Part shown: positions 7,479 to 15,119 of the stretch, piece after piece | Position numbering within the stretch: position 1 is the first letter of the stretch | Layout: the number at the start of each line of letters is the position of its first letter | Position numbers and translations under genes: made by a program | Notes under the pieces: model-generated | Database searches by the model: none | What the model was told of the DNA's origin: nothing | Seen by the model: the letters and a program-made list of their open reading frames with translations, nothing else | From: JAJPHT01 sp035526585 | GTDB taxonomy: Archaea; Thermoplasmatota; SW-10-69-26; JACQPN01; JAJPHT01 | Direction of reading: 5' to 3' | Assembly: GCA_035526585.1 (NCBI GenBank) | Contig: DATLCC010000031.1 | Location: 1 to 38,063, forward strand | DNA length: 38,063 nucleotides

Positions 7479-8435
7479 TCATTCCCATTCGATCGTTCCC
7501 GGCGGCTTGTGGCTCACGTCATACACGACGCGCGTCACGTGCTGGCCGAGCGCGTTCGTGATCCGCACGCTGATCCGCTCGAGGAGTGGGTGCGGGAGCG
7601 GGAAGTACGTCGCGCTCATCGCGTCGAGCGAGTCGACGGCGCGCACGACGATGGTCTCGCCATAGTGCCGGATGTCTCCGTGGACCCCCACCGATCGAAC
7701 GGGCAGCAACGCCGCGAAGTACTGCCACGGGCGCTCGGGGATCTCGCCGGATCTCGCGGCATTGTCGATCTCCTCCTCGACGATGGCGCACGCCTCGCGC
7801 ACGATCTGCGTGCGCTCCGGCGTCGCTTCGCCGAGCACGCGCACGGCGAGGCCAGGGCCGGGGAACGGCTGGCGCTCCGCGACGGGGATGTGCAGGTGGC
7901 GCGCGAGCTTGCGCACCTCGTCCTTGTACAGGTCGCGCAGCGGCTCGCAGAGCACGAGCTTCATGTCCTTGGGGAGGCCGCCCACGTTGTGGTGCGACTT
8001 GATCGTGTCGCGCACGCCGCCGCCGGACTCGATCCAGTCGGGGGCGATCGTGCCCTGGACGAGGACGTCGCTCGAGATCTTCTTGGACTCGCGCTCGAAG
8101 ACGCGGATGAACTTCTCGCCGATGACCTTGCGCTTCGCTTCGGGCTCCGTCACGCCCTTCATCGCCGCGTAGAACTCCGCGGACGCGTCGACGAAGTGCA
8201 GGTTGATGTCGAGGCCCGAGAGGAGCTGCTTGATCTGCGCGGGCTCGTCCTTGCGCATGTAGCCCGTGTCGACGAAGACGGACGTGAGGCGCTTGCCGAT
8301 CGCCTTCCCTACGAGCACCGCCGCCGTCGTCGAGTCGACGCCGCCCGAGCAGGCGATCATCGCGGTCTTGCCCTCGGGCACCTGCTTGCGGATGAGCTCG
8401 ATCTGCTCGGCGACGAACTTCTCGGGGTTGAACAT
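7479..8435 (-). CDS. guaAB: GMP synthase, ATP pyrophosphatase subunit B
   Basis: 318 residues, matching the separate PP-loop subunit of archaeal GMP synthase. It adenylates XMP and accepts ammonia to make GMP. Visible: the PP-loop SGGVDS (30-35), then DVLVQGTIAPDWIESGGG, IKSHHNVGGLP, the ERQPFPGPGLAVRVLGE block, and the C-terminal dimerisation domain ending in VVYDVSHKPPGTIEWE. The glutaminase domain found in bacterial GuaA is absent, as expected for archaea, and its partner gene is not in the window. The ATG at 8435 begins MFNPEKFVAEQIELIRKQV, the usual N-terminus. It stands alone on its strand. Confidence 0.96.
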   Translation of the reverse strand: MFNPEKFVAEQIELIRKQVPEGKTAMIACSGGVDSTTAAVLVGKAIGKRLTSVFVDTGYMRKDEPAQIKQLLSGLDINLHFVDASAEFYAAMKGVTEPEAKRKVIGEKFIRVFERESKKISSDVLVQGTIAPDWIESGGGVRDTIKSHHNVGGLPKDMKLVLCEPLRDLYKDEVRKLARHLHIPVAERQPFPGPGLAVRVLGEATPERTQIVREACAIVEEEIDNAARSGEIPERPWQYFAALLPVRSVGVHGDIRHYGETIVVRAVDSLDAMSATYFPLPHPLLERISVRITNALGQHVTRVVYDVSHKPPGTIEWE

Positions 8436-8488
8436 CGGCGCGCCCTCTACGGGGTTCGCGACGGAGGGGCCCCCCTTTCAAGGTTTGG

Positions 8489-8563
8489 CCCCTTGTCCTT
8501 GTCTTCACCCTTGTCCTTGTCCAGAAGCCGGGCCGAGGACAAGACATGGACGAGGACAAGGGG
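8489..8563. repeat. Word-iterated intergenic hairpin between divergent guaAB and ogt
   Basis: CCCCTTGTCCTTGTC (8489-8503), then a second CCTTGTCCTTGTCC run, pairs imperfectly with GGACAAG...CGAGGACAAGGGG ending at 8563. The word CTTGTC is iterated four times on the left and its complement GACAAG twice on the right. The flanking genes are divergent, so this cannot be only a terminator. Confidence 0.6.
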
Positions 8564-8616
8564 CGCCGGCGTCAGCCGGGGCAAGCAGTATGCGTCCGCG
8601 GCGACATCGGCAGAGC

Positions 8617-9144
8617 ATGAGCGCCTACGAGGCGATCCGGCGCCCGCATCTCGACGGCTCGGTGTTCGCGCCGGCGCTGGGACTGCACCTGCACGTCGGG
8701 CTGCGCGGCGGGAAGCTTGCCCGCGTGGGGATCAGCCACGACGCGCACGAGGGGCCCTCCCTGCCGGAGGCCCGGCCGATCCTGGATCGCCTGCGCGGGC
8801 ACGCGGAAACGGGCCACGATAGCTTTCGCGACGTCGACCTCCATCTCGCACACGTGACGGACTTCGAGCGCGAAGTCCTCACGACGCTCGTGCGCGAGGT
8901 CGGCCCCGGCGAGGTGTGCACGTACGGCGACCTCGCGCGCATGGTGGGGAAGGGGCCGGAGACCGCGCGCGCGATCGGCGGCGCGATGGCGAGGAACCCG
9001 ATCCCCATCGTCGTGCCGTGCCACCGGGTACTTCCAGCCGGCGGACGCGTGGGAAACTACTCGGGCGAAGGCGGGTGGGAGACGAAGATGGCGCTCCTTC
9101 GCATTGAAGGCGCGCGCGGCGTCTGGCAGCAGAAGACGCTGTGA
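8617..9144 (+). CDS. ogt: Methylated-DNA-protein cysteine methyltransferase
   Basis: 175 residues. The enzyme removes methyl groups from O6-methylguanine by transfer to its own cysteine. Visible: a short N-terminal domain (about 1-80), then DFEREVLTTLVREVGPGEVCTYGDLARMVG (the DNA-binding HTH region), ARAIGGAMARNPIPIVVPCHRVLP with the acceptor Cys135 in the PCHRV motif, and GNYSGEGGWETKMALLRIEG. I chose the ATG at 8617 (MSAYEAIRRP); an in-frame ATG at 8590 would add nine residues. It is transcribed alone, divergent from guaAB. Confidence 0.95.
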   Translation: MSAYEAIRRPHLDGSVFAPALGLHLHVGLRGGKLARVGISHDAHEGPSLPEARPILDRLRGHAETGHDSFRDVDLHLAHVTDFEREVLTTLVREVGPGEVCTYGDLARMVGKGPETARAIGGAMARNPIPIVVPCHRVLPAGGRVGNYSGEGGWETKMALLRIEGARGVWQQKTL

Positions 9145-9177
9145 TGTAGCGCGCCTTGTTGTTCACCGTTGTCGCAT

Positions 9178-9259
9178 TCGGGATAGGGATGGAGGTCGGG
9201 ATCGGTGAAGGACGAGCTTATGGCGCCTTCGCCTATCACGACCCCCATCCCTATCCCGA
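9178..9259. repeat. Intergenic hairpin between convergent ogt and glycosyltransferase
   Basis: TCGGGATAGGGATGG (9178-9192) is perfectly complementary to CCATCCCTATCCCGA (9245-9259). The word GGGAT(A/C)GG is iterated in the left arm. It lies between two converging genes and is a good bidirectional terminator candidate. Confidence 0.65.
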
Positions 9260-9275
9260 GAGCTTCTTGGGTCGG

Positions 9276-11207
9276 TCAAGGCGCGACGTATCGCTCCAGA
9301 CCTGTCCCATTCCGCACGTACAGCGCGATCCCGAGCACCTCCGGGTACTCGAAGGATCCGCCGAGCACGTTCTTCTCGAACTCCACGCGCCATGCGAGCG
9401 TCGGCGTGAAGAGGAACTTGTAGTTGAGATCCCGCACGCGCGTGAAGTTCTCGTACGAGGCGCTTCCGGCGGCGCCCTGGATCGCCATCACCTGCACGTC
9501 GTCGGGGATCGGCTGGCTTGGGTCGATGAGCTTCAGGCGCACGTTGTCGGGCGCGACGGCCGCAGGGTACGCGATGGTCTCGCTCATGCCGACGATCGTG
9601 CCTTCCGGGAGCGTCGCGAGCGCCTGCGCGGCGTCCTCGCCGGGGAACGCGGTCGAAGCGCCAGGCGCTGCGGACATCAGGAGGATGAGCGACATCGCGA
9701 CGACGCGGCGCGCGGGAGAGGGCGTCGCGAGGGCGATGAGGAGGCCGTAGCCGATGAACGCGTACCAGGCGGTGAACGCCCAGCCCCCCAGCACGAGGAG
9801 CCCCGCTGCGACGAGCGCCATCCTTCGCTCCACGAGCGGCTGGCGCTTGCGCACGTAGCGCCGTTGGGTGCCGGCTGTCGCGCGGCGCTCCGCGACCTCG
9901 TACTGGGACTGGCGCGCGAAGAGCGACAGGACGATCGCGACGCCCGCGAGGATCGTGAGCGCGACGAAGCGGCCCAGCGTCTCGGTCGCGGTGAGCGGGT
10001 TGAACAGCAGCACGACGAGGTAGACGCCCACCGCGAGCCAGTACCACGTCTCGTGGTGGCGCCGCACGCGCTCGCCCTGCGCCTCCGGCTCGTCGTCGAA
10101 GCGCCAGAACGGCAGGAGCGCCCACACGAAGGGGACGACCGCGGGCGTGAGATAGCGGATGTTGTCGAAGTCGACGAAGGTGCGCGACTCGGTGAAGAAG
10201 AAGCTGGTGGTGAACACTGCGCCCGCCAGAAGCGGCAGGAGCACCGCGAGCCAGATCGCGTCCGTTCGCTCCGTGCGCGCGGCCTTCAGCGCCTGCGGCA
10301 GGCGCAGCGAGAGCGGGAGCGCGATCACGAACAGGAAGAGGGCGACGAAGGCGATCTTCAGGGGGAACGCGATCGCCCAGCAGTGCGGCCCCACGCTGTG
10401 GATCCCGACGATGTGCGCGCAGTCCGCCTGCATCACTCCGTAGCGGAGCGGGTCGATGATCCCGAGGCCTAGGCCTCCGACGCGCTCGCTGCGCGTGAAG
10501 GCGAGGTACGCCATCGCGGCGATGCCCACGAGCGCGACCGTCACGTCCATCGAGCTGCGCAGGATACGCCGCCACCCGCGCGTGTAGAGGCGCCAGCCTG
10601 CGAGCGCGAGCACGCCTGCGCCCACGAGCGGCAGCCCGACGTTCGCCTTGCCCAGATACGCGAGGAAGGCGAACCCGCCCGCGACGGGAAGCCAGATCGG
10701 TCGTTCGAGCGACTTCACGAAGGCCCACACGGTGAGCGCGACCATGAGGCCCAGCAGGCTCTCGGACATGCCGCGCGCGTCGCTCACGTAGAACGCGGGC
10801 GACGCCGCGACGATCGCCGCGGCCGCGAACGCTCGCGGACGGTCGAAGAGGTCGCGCGTCGCGATGAAGACGCCCGCGACGAGAAGCGCCGCGGCGACGT
10901 CGGCCGCGAGGACGAGCGTCGCGTACGAGGGGCCGAAGAGCTTCACGAAGGGCGAGACGAAGATCGGGTAGAGCGGCGGCCAGTAGCCCGAATACTCGGG
11001 CGCCGCCGGGTCGCTCCATGGGATGAGGAACGTCCCCGTGTCGCCAAACGAGCGAGCGAGCATCAGGTACCACGCGCTGTCCCAGATGAAGCTGGGCGCG
11101 AGGACGAACGTGGCGCGCACGAGCGCCGCGAGGACGAGGACGAGGACGCAGCCCCACTCGAAGCGTGAGAGCTTCGTTCGCAGCCTGGCCTCGTGCGCGC
11201 TCGTCAT
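9276..11207 (-). CDS. Multispanning membrane protein, GT-C/PMT-like glycosyltransferase
   Basis: 643 residues with about 11-13 hydrophobic helices followed by an extracytoplasmic C-terminal region of about 130 residues. After helix 1 comes FIWDSAWYLMLARSF, an acidic residue in the first external loop as in GT-C (ArnT/PMT, family 39) glycosyltransferases that use lipid-linked sugar donors. GYWPPLYPIFVSPFVKLFG follows, also typical of that family. The natural substrate is unknown; protein or surface-lipid glycosylation is likely. The start MTSAHEARLR at 11207 is preceded by GGGAGGCG. The frame is open further upstream, but that would overrun the upstream genes. Its ATG overlaps the stop of the short HEPN-like ORF (ATGA), so translation may be coupled. 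Confidence 0.8.
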   Translation of the reverse strand: MTSAHEARLRTKLSRFEWGCVLVLVLAALVRATFVLAPSFIWDSAWYLMLARSFGDTGTFLIPWSDPAAPEYSGYWPPLYPIFVSPFVKLFGPSYATLVLAADVAAALLVAGVFIATRDLFDRPRAFAAAAIVAASPAFYVSDARGMSESLLGLMVALTVWAFVKSLERPIWLPVAGGFAFLAYLGKANVGLPLVGAGVLALAGWRLYTRGWRRILRSSMDVTVALVGIAAMAYLAFTRSERVGGLGLGIIDPLRYGVMQADCAHIVGIHSVGPHCWAIAFPLKIAFVALFLFVIALPLSLRLPQALKAARTERTDAIWLAVLLPLLAGAVFTTSFFFTESRTFVDFDNIRYLTPAVVPFVWALLPFWRFDDEPEAQGERVRRHHETWYWLAVGVYLVVLLFNPLTATETLGRFVALTILAGVAIVLSLFARQSQYEVAERRATAGTQRRYVRKRQPLVERRMALVAAGLLVLGGWAFTAWYAFIGYGLLIALATPSPARRVVAMSLILLMSAAPGASTAFPGEDAAQALATLPEGTIVGMSETIAYPAAVAPDNVRLKLIDPSQPIPDDVQVMAIQGAAGSASYENFTRVRDLNYKFLFTPTLAWRVEFEKNVLGGSFEYPEVLGIALYVRNGTGLERYVAP

Positions 11208-11383
11208 GATCGCGCCTCCCACGCTTTCACAGGCGCGAGGAGGCGGGCGGCTGCGAACGCGCGATCCATGTGCGAGATGGCGCTCTCGGAGGCCGCGCTC
11301 TCCCTCGCTGCCCCCGCGAACCGGAGGGACTTGCGGAAGGAGAGGGCCCTCCGCGCGCGCTCCTCGGTGTGCATGCGGCTCAT
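11204..11383 (-). CDS. Short ORF resembling a truncated HEPN domain
   Basis: 59 residues. Its ATG overlaps the stop of the nucleotidyltransferase gene (ATGA), and its own TGA overlaps the start of the membrane glycosyltransferase (ATGA). The region ESAASESAISHMDRAFAAARLLAPVKAWEARS resembles the middle of HEPN domains (AVSRAYYAMFHAARALLxxxGxExRS), the usual partner of MNT nucleotidyltransferases. HEPN proteins are normally about 120-140 residues; here the fold stops before the catalytic RX4-6H motif. It may be a remnant, an inactive antitoxin-like fragment, or an unrelated helical peptide. The double overlap argues that it is translated. Confidence 0.5.
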   Translation of the reverse strand: MSRMHTEERARRALSFRKSLRFAGAARESAASESAISHMDRAFAAARLLAPVKAWEARS

Positions 11384-11976
11384 GCGAGGACGTCCTCCAG
11401 TCGCGTCGTGCCAAGCGGCAGGCCTTCCTTGAGCACCGCACGCAGGAACGCGCTGTTCCGCTTCTGCCGGAACTTCCGCGCCGTGTAGGTGATGACCTCG
11501 ACGCGCGAGGGGATTGCCTCGTGCGCGGCCTCCAACACGCGGGCGCCCGCGTCTTCGGCCCCCGCCTCGTCGCGTGCGATGAGGAGCACGTCGACGTCGC
11601 TCTCCTGCGTCGCGTCCCCGCGGATGGTGCTCCCGTAGAGATAGCATGCGACGCCGGTGGGAAGCGCCTGCTCGATCGCCCCGCGCAGCATCGCGATCGC
11701 GCCGGACTCGAGCTCGAAGATGCGGCGCAGCGACGGGATGAGCTTCAGGTCGTCGCGCAGCTTGACCGCGTGCGTCCGGCCGATGCGGCGGAAGTCCATC
11801 ACACCTGCGTCGCGTAGCTGCCGGATGGCGAGGTTGATCGTGTTCGGGCTCATGCCGACCGCGTGCGCGAGCTCCCGCTCGGTCCAGACGCGCCCTGGGT
11901 CCTCGCAGAGCTCGCGCAGGATGCGGACGCGCGCCCGGCTGCCAAAAAGCGAGTCGAGCCAACGGTCCGGATGCAT
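11380..11976 (-). CDS. Winged-helix DNA-binding domain fused to MNT-type nucleotidyltransferase
   Basis: 198 residues. The N-terminus (about 10-75) is a winged helix: ARVRILRELCEDPGRVWTERELAHAVGMSPNTINLAIRQLRDAGVM, followed by a basic wing. The C-terminal part is a minimal nucleotidyltransferase with Gly115-Ser116 and Asp127-x-Asp129 in the pattern GS-x10-DxD (LYGSTIRGDATQESDVDVLLIA), complete for metal binding. Such proteins pair with HEPN genes in archaeal MNT-HEPN modules, where the MNT protein AMPylates and silences its partner. A HEPN-like stub follows. The wHTH probably binds the palindromic site just upstream of its own ATG; autoregulation is inference. Confidence 0.85.
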   Translation of the reverse strand: MHPDRWLDSLFGSRARVRILRELCEDPGRVWTERELAHAVGMSPNTINLAIRQLRDAGVMDFRRIGRTHAVKLRDDLKLIPSLRRIFELESGAIAMLRGAIEQALPTGVACYLYGSTIRGDATQESDVDVLLIARDEAGAEDAGARVLEAAHEAIPSRVEVITYTARKFRQKRNSAFLRAVLKEGLPLGTTRLEDVLA

Positions 11977-12003
11977 GTCCTATTGTTAGGACGTGTGTCC
12001 TAC
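11977..12003. promoter_or_regulatory. Candidate operator with three GTCCTA half-sites
   Basis: GTCCTATTGTTAGGAC (11977-11992) is a perfect inverted repeat with 6-bp arms and a 4-base spacer. A third half-site GTCCTAC begins at 11997, exactly 20 bp (two helical turns) from the first. It fills the 28-base gap between the divergent starts of the wHTH-nucleotidyltransferase (11976) and the molybdoenzyme (12005). Confidence 0.65.
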
Positions 12004-12004
12004 G

Positions 12005-12748
12005 ATGAAGGTTCCGGTCTCGGGCGCGATCCGAGAGAACCCTTATGGCCCCCCGGGTTTCGTGCGCAGCGTGGCCCGTCCCGATCAGACCCTCTATCCG
12101 CCCGAGCGGATCCCTCCGGGCCAGTTCGTGACGGAGAAGTTCCCCGTCCTCCACGCAGGCAAGGTCCCCCGGTTCGACCCGCAGACGTGGGACTTCCAGG
12201 TCTACGGCGCGGTCGAGAACAAGATCAAGCTCGACTACGCGGCCCTGCGCGCGAAGCCCGCGACGGAGATCGACGTGGACATCCACTGCGTGACGACGTG
12301 GAGCAAGCTCGACACGACGTGGGTGGGCTGGGCGACGCGCGACCTCATCGAGGAGGTGCGTCCGCATCCGGATGCCAAGTACGTGGTGGCCGAGTGCGAG
12401 GAGTCGTACACGGCGAACGTGCTGCGCTCCGACCTCGAGAAGCCCAACGTCATGGTCGCGTACAAGTTCGGCGGGCGCGACCTCACGCCCGAGCACGGCT
12501 TCCCGCTGCGCCTCCTCGTGCCCCACCGCTACTTCTGGAAGAGCGCGAAGTGGGTCCGCGCGCTCCGCTTCGTCACCGGGGACGAGCCCGGCTTCTGGGA
12601 GACTCGTGGATATCACAACAACGCGGATTATTGGGGCGAGGAGCGCTACTCGCACGAGGGCGACCAGACCCTGCGCGCGACCGCGGCGCAGGGCGAGCCC
12701 GCCTCTCCCGGCCCCAAGGGCGCGCTGCAGGCGCGGCGCGTTTCGTGA
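12005..12748 (+). CDS. Sulfite-oxidase-like molybdopterin-dependent oxidoreductase
   Basis: 247 residues of the COG2041 (sulfite oxidase/MsrP) molybdopterin domain. Visible: LHAGKVPRFDPQTWDFQVYGAVE, DIHCVTTWSKLDTTWVGW with Cys95 as the molybdenum ligand, VAECEESYTANV, DLTPEHGFPLRLLVPHRYFWKSAKWVRAL, and the closing GYHNNADYWGEERYS. There is no Tat signal and no C-terminal dimer domain, so a cytoplasmic single-domain enzyme is likely. The substrate is unknown; sulfite and methionine sulfoxide are precedents in the family. I chose the ATG at 12005; a GTG at 11993 would add MCPT and overlap the third operator half-site. It is divergent from the wHTH-nucleotidyltransferase. Confidence 0.92.
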   Translation: MKVPVSGAIRENPYGPPGFVRSVARPDQTLYPPERIPPGQFVTEKFPVLHAGKVPRFDPQTWDFQVYGAVENKIKLDYAALRAKPATEIDVDIHCVTTWSKLDTTWVGWATRDLIEEVRPHPDAKYVVAECEESYTANVLRSDLEKPNVMVAYKFGGRDLTPEHGFPLRLLVPHRYFWKSAKWVRALRFVTGDEPGFWETRGYHNNADYWGEERYSHEGDQTLRATAAQGEPASPGPKGALQARRVS

Positions 12749-12761
12749 GGAACACGTTCCT
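12748..12761 (+). terminator. Short palindrome after the molybdoenzyme gene
   Basis: AGGAACACGTTCCT begins in the stop codon of the molybdoenzyme, with a 6-bp stem and AC at the centre, followed by TCGCGTCTTCGTGCTTTCC. It sits between converging genes. It is a weak terminator candidate. Confidence 0.3.
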
Positions 12762-12790
12762 TCGCGTCTTCGTGCTTTCCTGAGGATGCG

Positions 12791-14317
12791 TCAGCCAGGC
12801 ATCGCCGACGCCGCGCGCGCCCAGATGAGGTTGAAGCAGTAGAGCGCGTAGATCGGCCCGAAGATCGCGAGCGAGACGAGCCCCGCCGCGCTCGCCAGGC
12901 CCTTGTAGCTCTTGCCTTTCCCCAGATGCCGGAGCGCGATGCCGGCGGCGATGCGCACCGGGAGCGCGAAGAGGAGGCTCGCGATCCCCCAGGGCGCGAG
13001 CTCGAGCCCCGCGAGGACGCCGATGTGCGGCAGCGTCGCGGGGCTCACACCTTCGGCCTTCGCGACGGTGAGCGCGCTCGTGCCGAAGGTCGTGGCGAAG
13101 CTACGGTCCCAGAGCGCGAGCGAGAGGAGGAGCACGAGGACCCAGAGCGCGGCGGCGCCCAGACGGACGGACCAGACGGTCTTCGCCGCGGGCGGCCGCT
13201 TCACGAACGACCACACGATGGCACCAAGCGCGAGGATCCACAGGACGAGGCTCGCGATCGGGAAGATCCAGACCGTGATCGGCGCGTCGACGGCGAACCC
13301 TTCCCGGCCAAGCGCCACGGTGGGCTCGCCGGAGACGCGCAGGTCGCCCTCCTTCCACGCGACGCTGAGGTCGTCTCCGCGCACGATGTTGAACTGGCCC
13401 ACGGCGAACGGCTCCGCGCCCCAGCGCGACTCGAGCGGGCTCGGGTCCGTGGTCGTGCCGTCGCCCGGGATGAGGATGAGCGCGCCGTTGAGGAGGCCCG
13501 ACATCTGGTCGAGGAGCGCGAGAGGGCCCTGCTGCCCTGCGAAGCTCTGCGGCTGCTCGCTGAACTCCTGCGACGTGCTGTCGAGGAGCGCGACGGTCTC
13601 CGCGAAGCGATCGTCGGCCGCGGGCGAGACGTCGAGCGCGAGGTCGGCCGCGGCGCCCGCGCCGCCTGCGACGATCGTCGCACCGAGGCGGCCCGCGAAG
13701 GCGCCGTTCGCGCGAAGCACGACGCTCGTCGCTTCGGGGTCGCGCGCGTCGTGCGACTGGGCGTTCACGTGGCGCGCGTTCCAGTCCGGGAGCGGCTGGC
13801 CGCGCGCGTCCCGCACGGTGAGCGTCGCGTCGAGAGGCGTGAGCTCGATCTCGCCCCCCGACCATGAGACGTCGCCCCCGAGGGCTTCCCCGGCGAGGAG
13901 GAAGCCCGCCTGGGGCGCGTTGTCCTTCGTGGGGAAGGGCGCCTGCGGAAGCGCGAGCCCGATCCCGTACGGCGCGCCGGCGCCCACGGTGAGCGCGCCC
14001 GTGTCCCAGCGCGCGAGAAGGGCGCCGCTCGAGATCTCGACGGTCGCGCCCTCGACGAGCGTGGGGATCGCGGAGACCTCCCCCTTCTCGACGATCGTCA
14101 GGTGCGGGATGTGCGCGAGGGCCGTGGTCGTGCTGCCGCCCACGAGGAGGCCGCCGGTGAGCGAGCCGCCAAAGCCCAGTTCGCCCGCGGCGACGATGAT
14201 GGGGGGCGCGTCCGCGTCGTACGTGATGGAGAGGTCGTGCACGTCGGTGGAGAAGGCGCCGGCGGCCGGGACGGCGAGGAGCGTGAGGAGCATCCAGGCA
14301 AGCGACCAGCGGAGCAC
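12791..14317 (-). CDS. Signal-peptide membrane protein of unknown function
   Basis: 508 residues, not recognised. It opens with a signal peptide (MLRWSLAWMLLTLLAVPAAGA). About 330 residues follow that look like an external beta-rich region with many Gly/Ala/Thr stretches and no cysteine pairs. The C-terminal 170 residues carry four hydrophobic helices (APITVWIFPIASLVLWILAL, AALWVLVLLLSLALW, WGIASLLFALPVRIAAGIAL, GLVSLAIFGPIYALYCFNLIW). The start is GTG at 14317; an ATG at 14293 lies inside the signal. Topology suggests an exported sensor or surface domain anchored by a bundle. No neighbour points to a role. Confidence 0.7.
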   Translation of the reverse strand: MLRWSLAWMLLTLLAVPAAGAFSTDVHDLSITYDADAPPIIVAAGELGFGGSLTGGLLVGGSTTTALAHIPHLTIVEKGEVSAIPTLVEGATVEISSGALLARWDTGALTVGAGAPYGIGLALPQAPFPTKDNAPQAGFLLAGEALGGDVSWSGGEIELTPLDATLTVRDARGQPLPDWNARHVNAQSHDARDPEATSVVLRANGAFAGRLGATIVAGGAGAAADLALDVSPAADDRFAETVALLDSTSQEFSEQPQSFAGQQGPLALLDQMSGLLNGALILIPGDGTTTDPSPLESRWGAEPFAVGQFNIVRGDDLSVAWKEGDLRVSGEPTVALGREGFAVDAPITVWIFPIASLVLWILALGAIVWSFVKRPPAAKTVWSVRLGAAALWVLVLLLSLALWDRSFATTFGTSALTVAKAEGVSPATLPHIGVLAGLELAPWGIASLLFALPVRIAAGIALRHLGKGKSYKGLASAAGLVSLAIFGPIYALYCFNLIWARAASAMPG

Positions 14318-14344
14318 GCTCCCAGACTGGCCGCTGGGCGCATT

Positions 14345-14989
14345 TCAACCTATGGTCGTCGGCGTCCCCCGGCTGTAGGCGGACTCGCGCGTCACGTGCA
14401 GGAGCCAGACCAGGGGGTCCGGCCGGCGGGAGGCCTGGAGGATCTCGACCGTGCGGCGGCCCAGTTGCGCGACGTTGTGCTTCGCCCACGGCGCGGGCGC
14501 GAAGCGCGCGAACTCGGGCTCGCTCGCGGCGCGCGCGCCCCAGGCCGCGCCTTCCGCGCGCCAGTGCGAGGACCAGGCCGAGAGGTCGCGCGCGATGTCG
14601 CAGCCCACGCCTCCCGCGCGCAGCGCCTCGATGCGCAGACCGCGCGCGAGCGCGTCCGCGAGCTGCGGCGCGGCGTCCGCGTTGCGCGGGCCCGCGACAT
14701 GCGCGCGCGCGGCCGACGCAGGAAGCGCGTCCGCGCCCTCGCTGCGGCTGCGGGTCGCCACGCGCGTCGCAGGCGCGAAGAAGTTCTGCGGATGGAGGAA
14801 GCGCCCGTCCCAGGCGGCGAGATAGCGGCGCGCCGCGCGCTGCAGGGCGCCCTCGCCGCGCGGCACGAGTGGCACGAGGACCGCGGCGACGCGCGCATCG
14901 TGGAAGAGCTCCTCCAGCCGCTCGCGCGTGCCGGGGAGGAGCTCCTCTCCGGGGGCGAGCGCGAGGTGCACGTCGGTCGCGATGCGCAA
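14345..14989 (-). CDS. Hypothetical protein, possibly GT-A-like
   Basis: About 214 residues rich in Ala and Arg. I do not recognise it with confidence. MRIATDVHLALAPGEELLPG, then VAAVLVPLVPRGEGALQRAARRYLAAWDGRFLHPQNFFAPATRVA, recalls the region after the catalytic site in family 2 glycosyltransferases, but no DxD is placed as expected. The mapped start at 14989 is TTG; a GTG seven codons further in is an alternative. The gene follows the divergent spacer with the CCACGGAGG hairpin and is upstream of, and co-directional with, the unknown membrane protein. Codon-position GC pattern and lack of internal stops support it only moderately. Confidence 0.5.
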   Translation of the reverse strand: MRIATDVHLALAPGEELLPGTRERLEELFHDARVAAVLVPLVPRGEGALQRAARRYLAAWDGRFLHPQNFFAPATRVATRSRSEGADALPASAARAHVAGPRNADAAPQLADALARGLRIEALRAGGVGCDIARDLSAWSSHWRAEGAAWGARAASEPEFARFAPAPWAKHNVAQLGRRTVEILQASRRPDPLVWLLHVTRESAYSRGTPTTIG

Positions 14990-15022
14990 CGCGCGGTTAG
15001 CCCTTCTGTTCCGCAGAGGAAG

Positions 15023-15073
15023 CCACGGAGGACCACGCAGATGTGGTGAGGTCGTCTCCGTGGCCCTCCGTGG
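15023..15073. repeat. CCACGGAGG-family inverted repeat, copy 1
   Basis: The left arm begins CCACGGAGGACCACG at 15023. The right arm CTCCGTGG CCCTCCGTGG (15056-15073) reads CCACGGAGGGCCACGGAG on the other strand. It lies between divergent genes. The copies at 27824 and 34619 share the same arm sequence. Confidence 0.7.
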
Positions 15074-15119
15074 TTTCGTCGGGCGTAGGCTTCATCAGCA
15101 CAAGCTGTGTCGGGCGGTT

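Noticed and set aside
8489..8563. CRISPR-like repeated CTTGTCC words
   Set aside because: The units are 6-7 bases with no constant-length spacers and are arranged as a hairpin; no cas genes are nearby.
12372..12842. Frame-shifted open frame overlapping the molybdoenzyme
   Set aside because: The Ser/Arg/Thr-rich product is a +1 shadow of the recognised enzyme.
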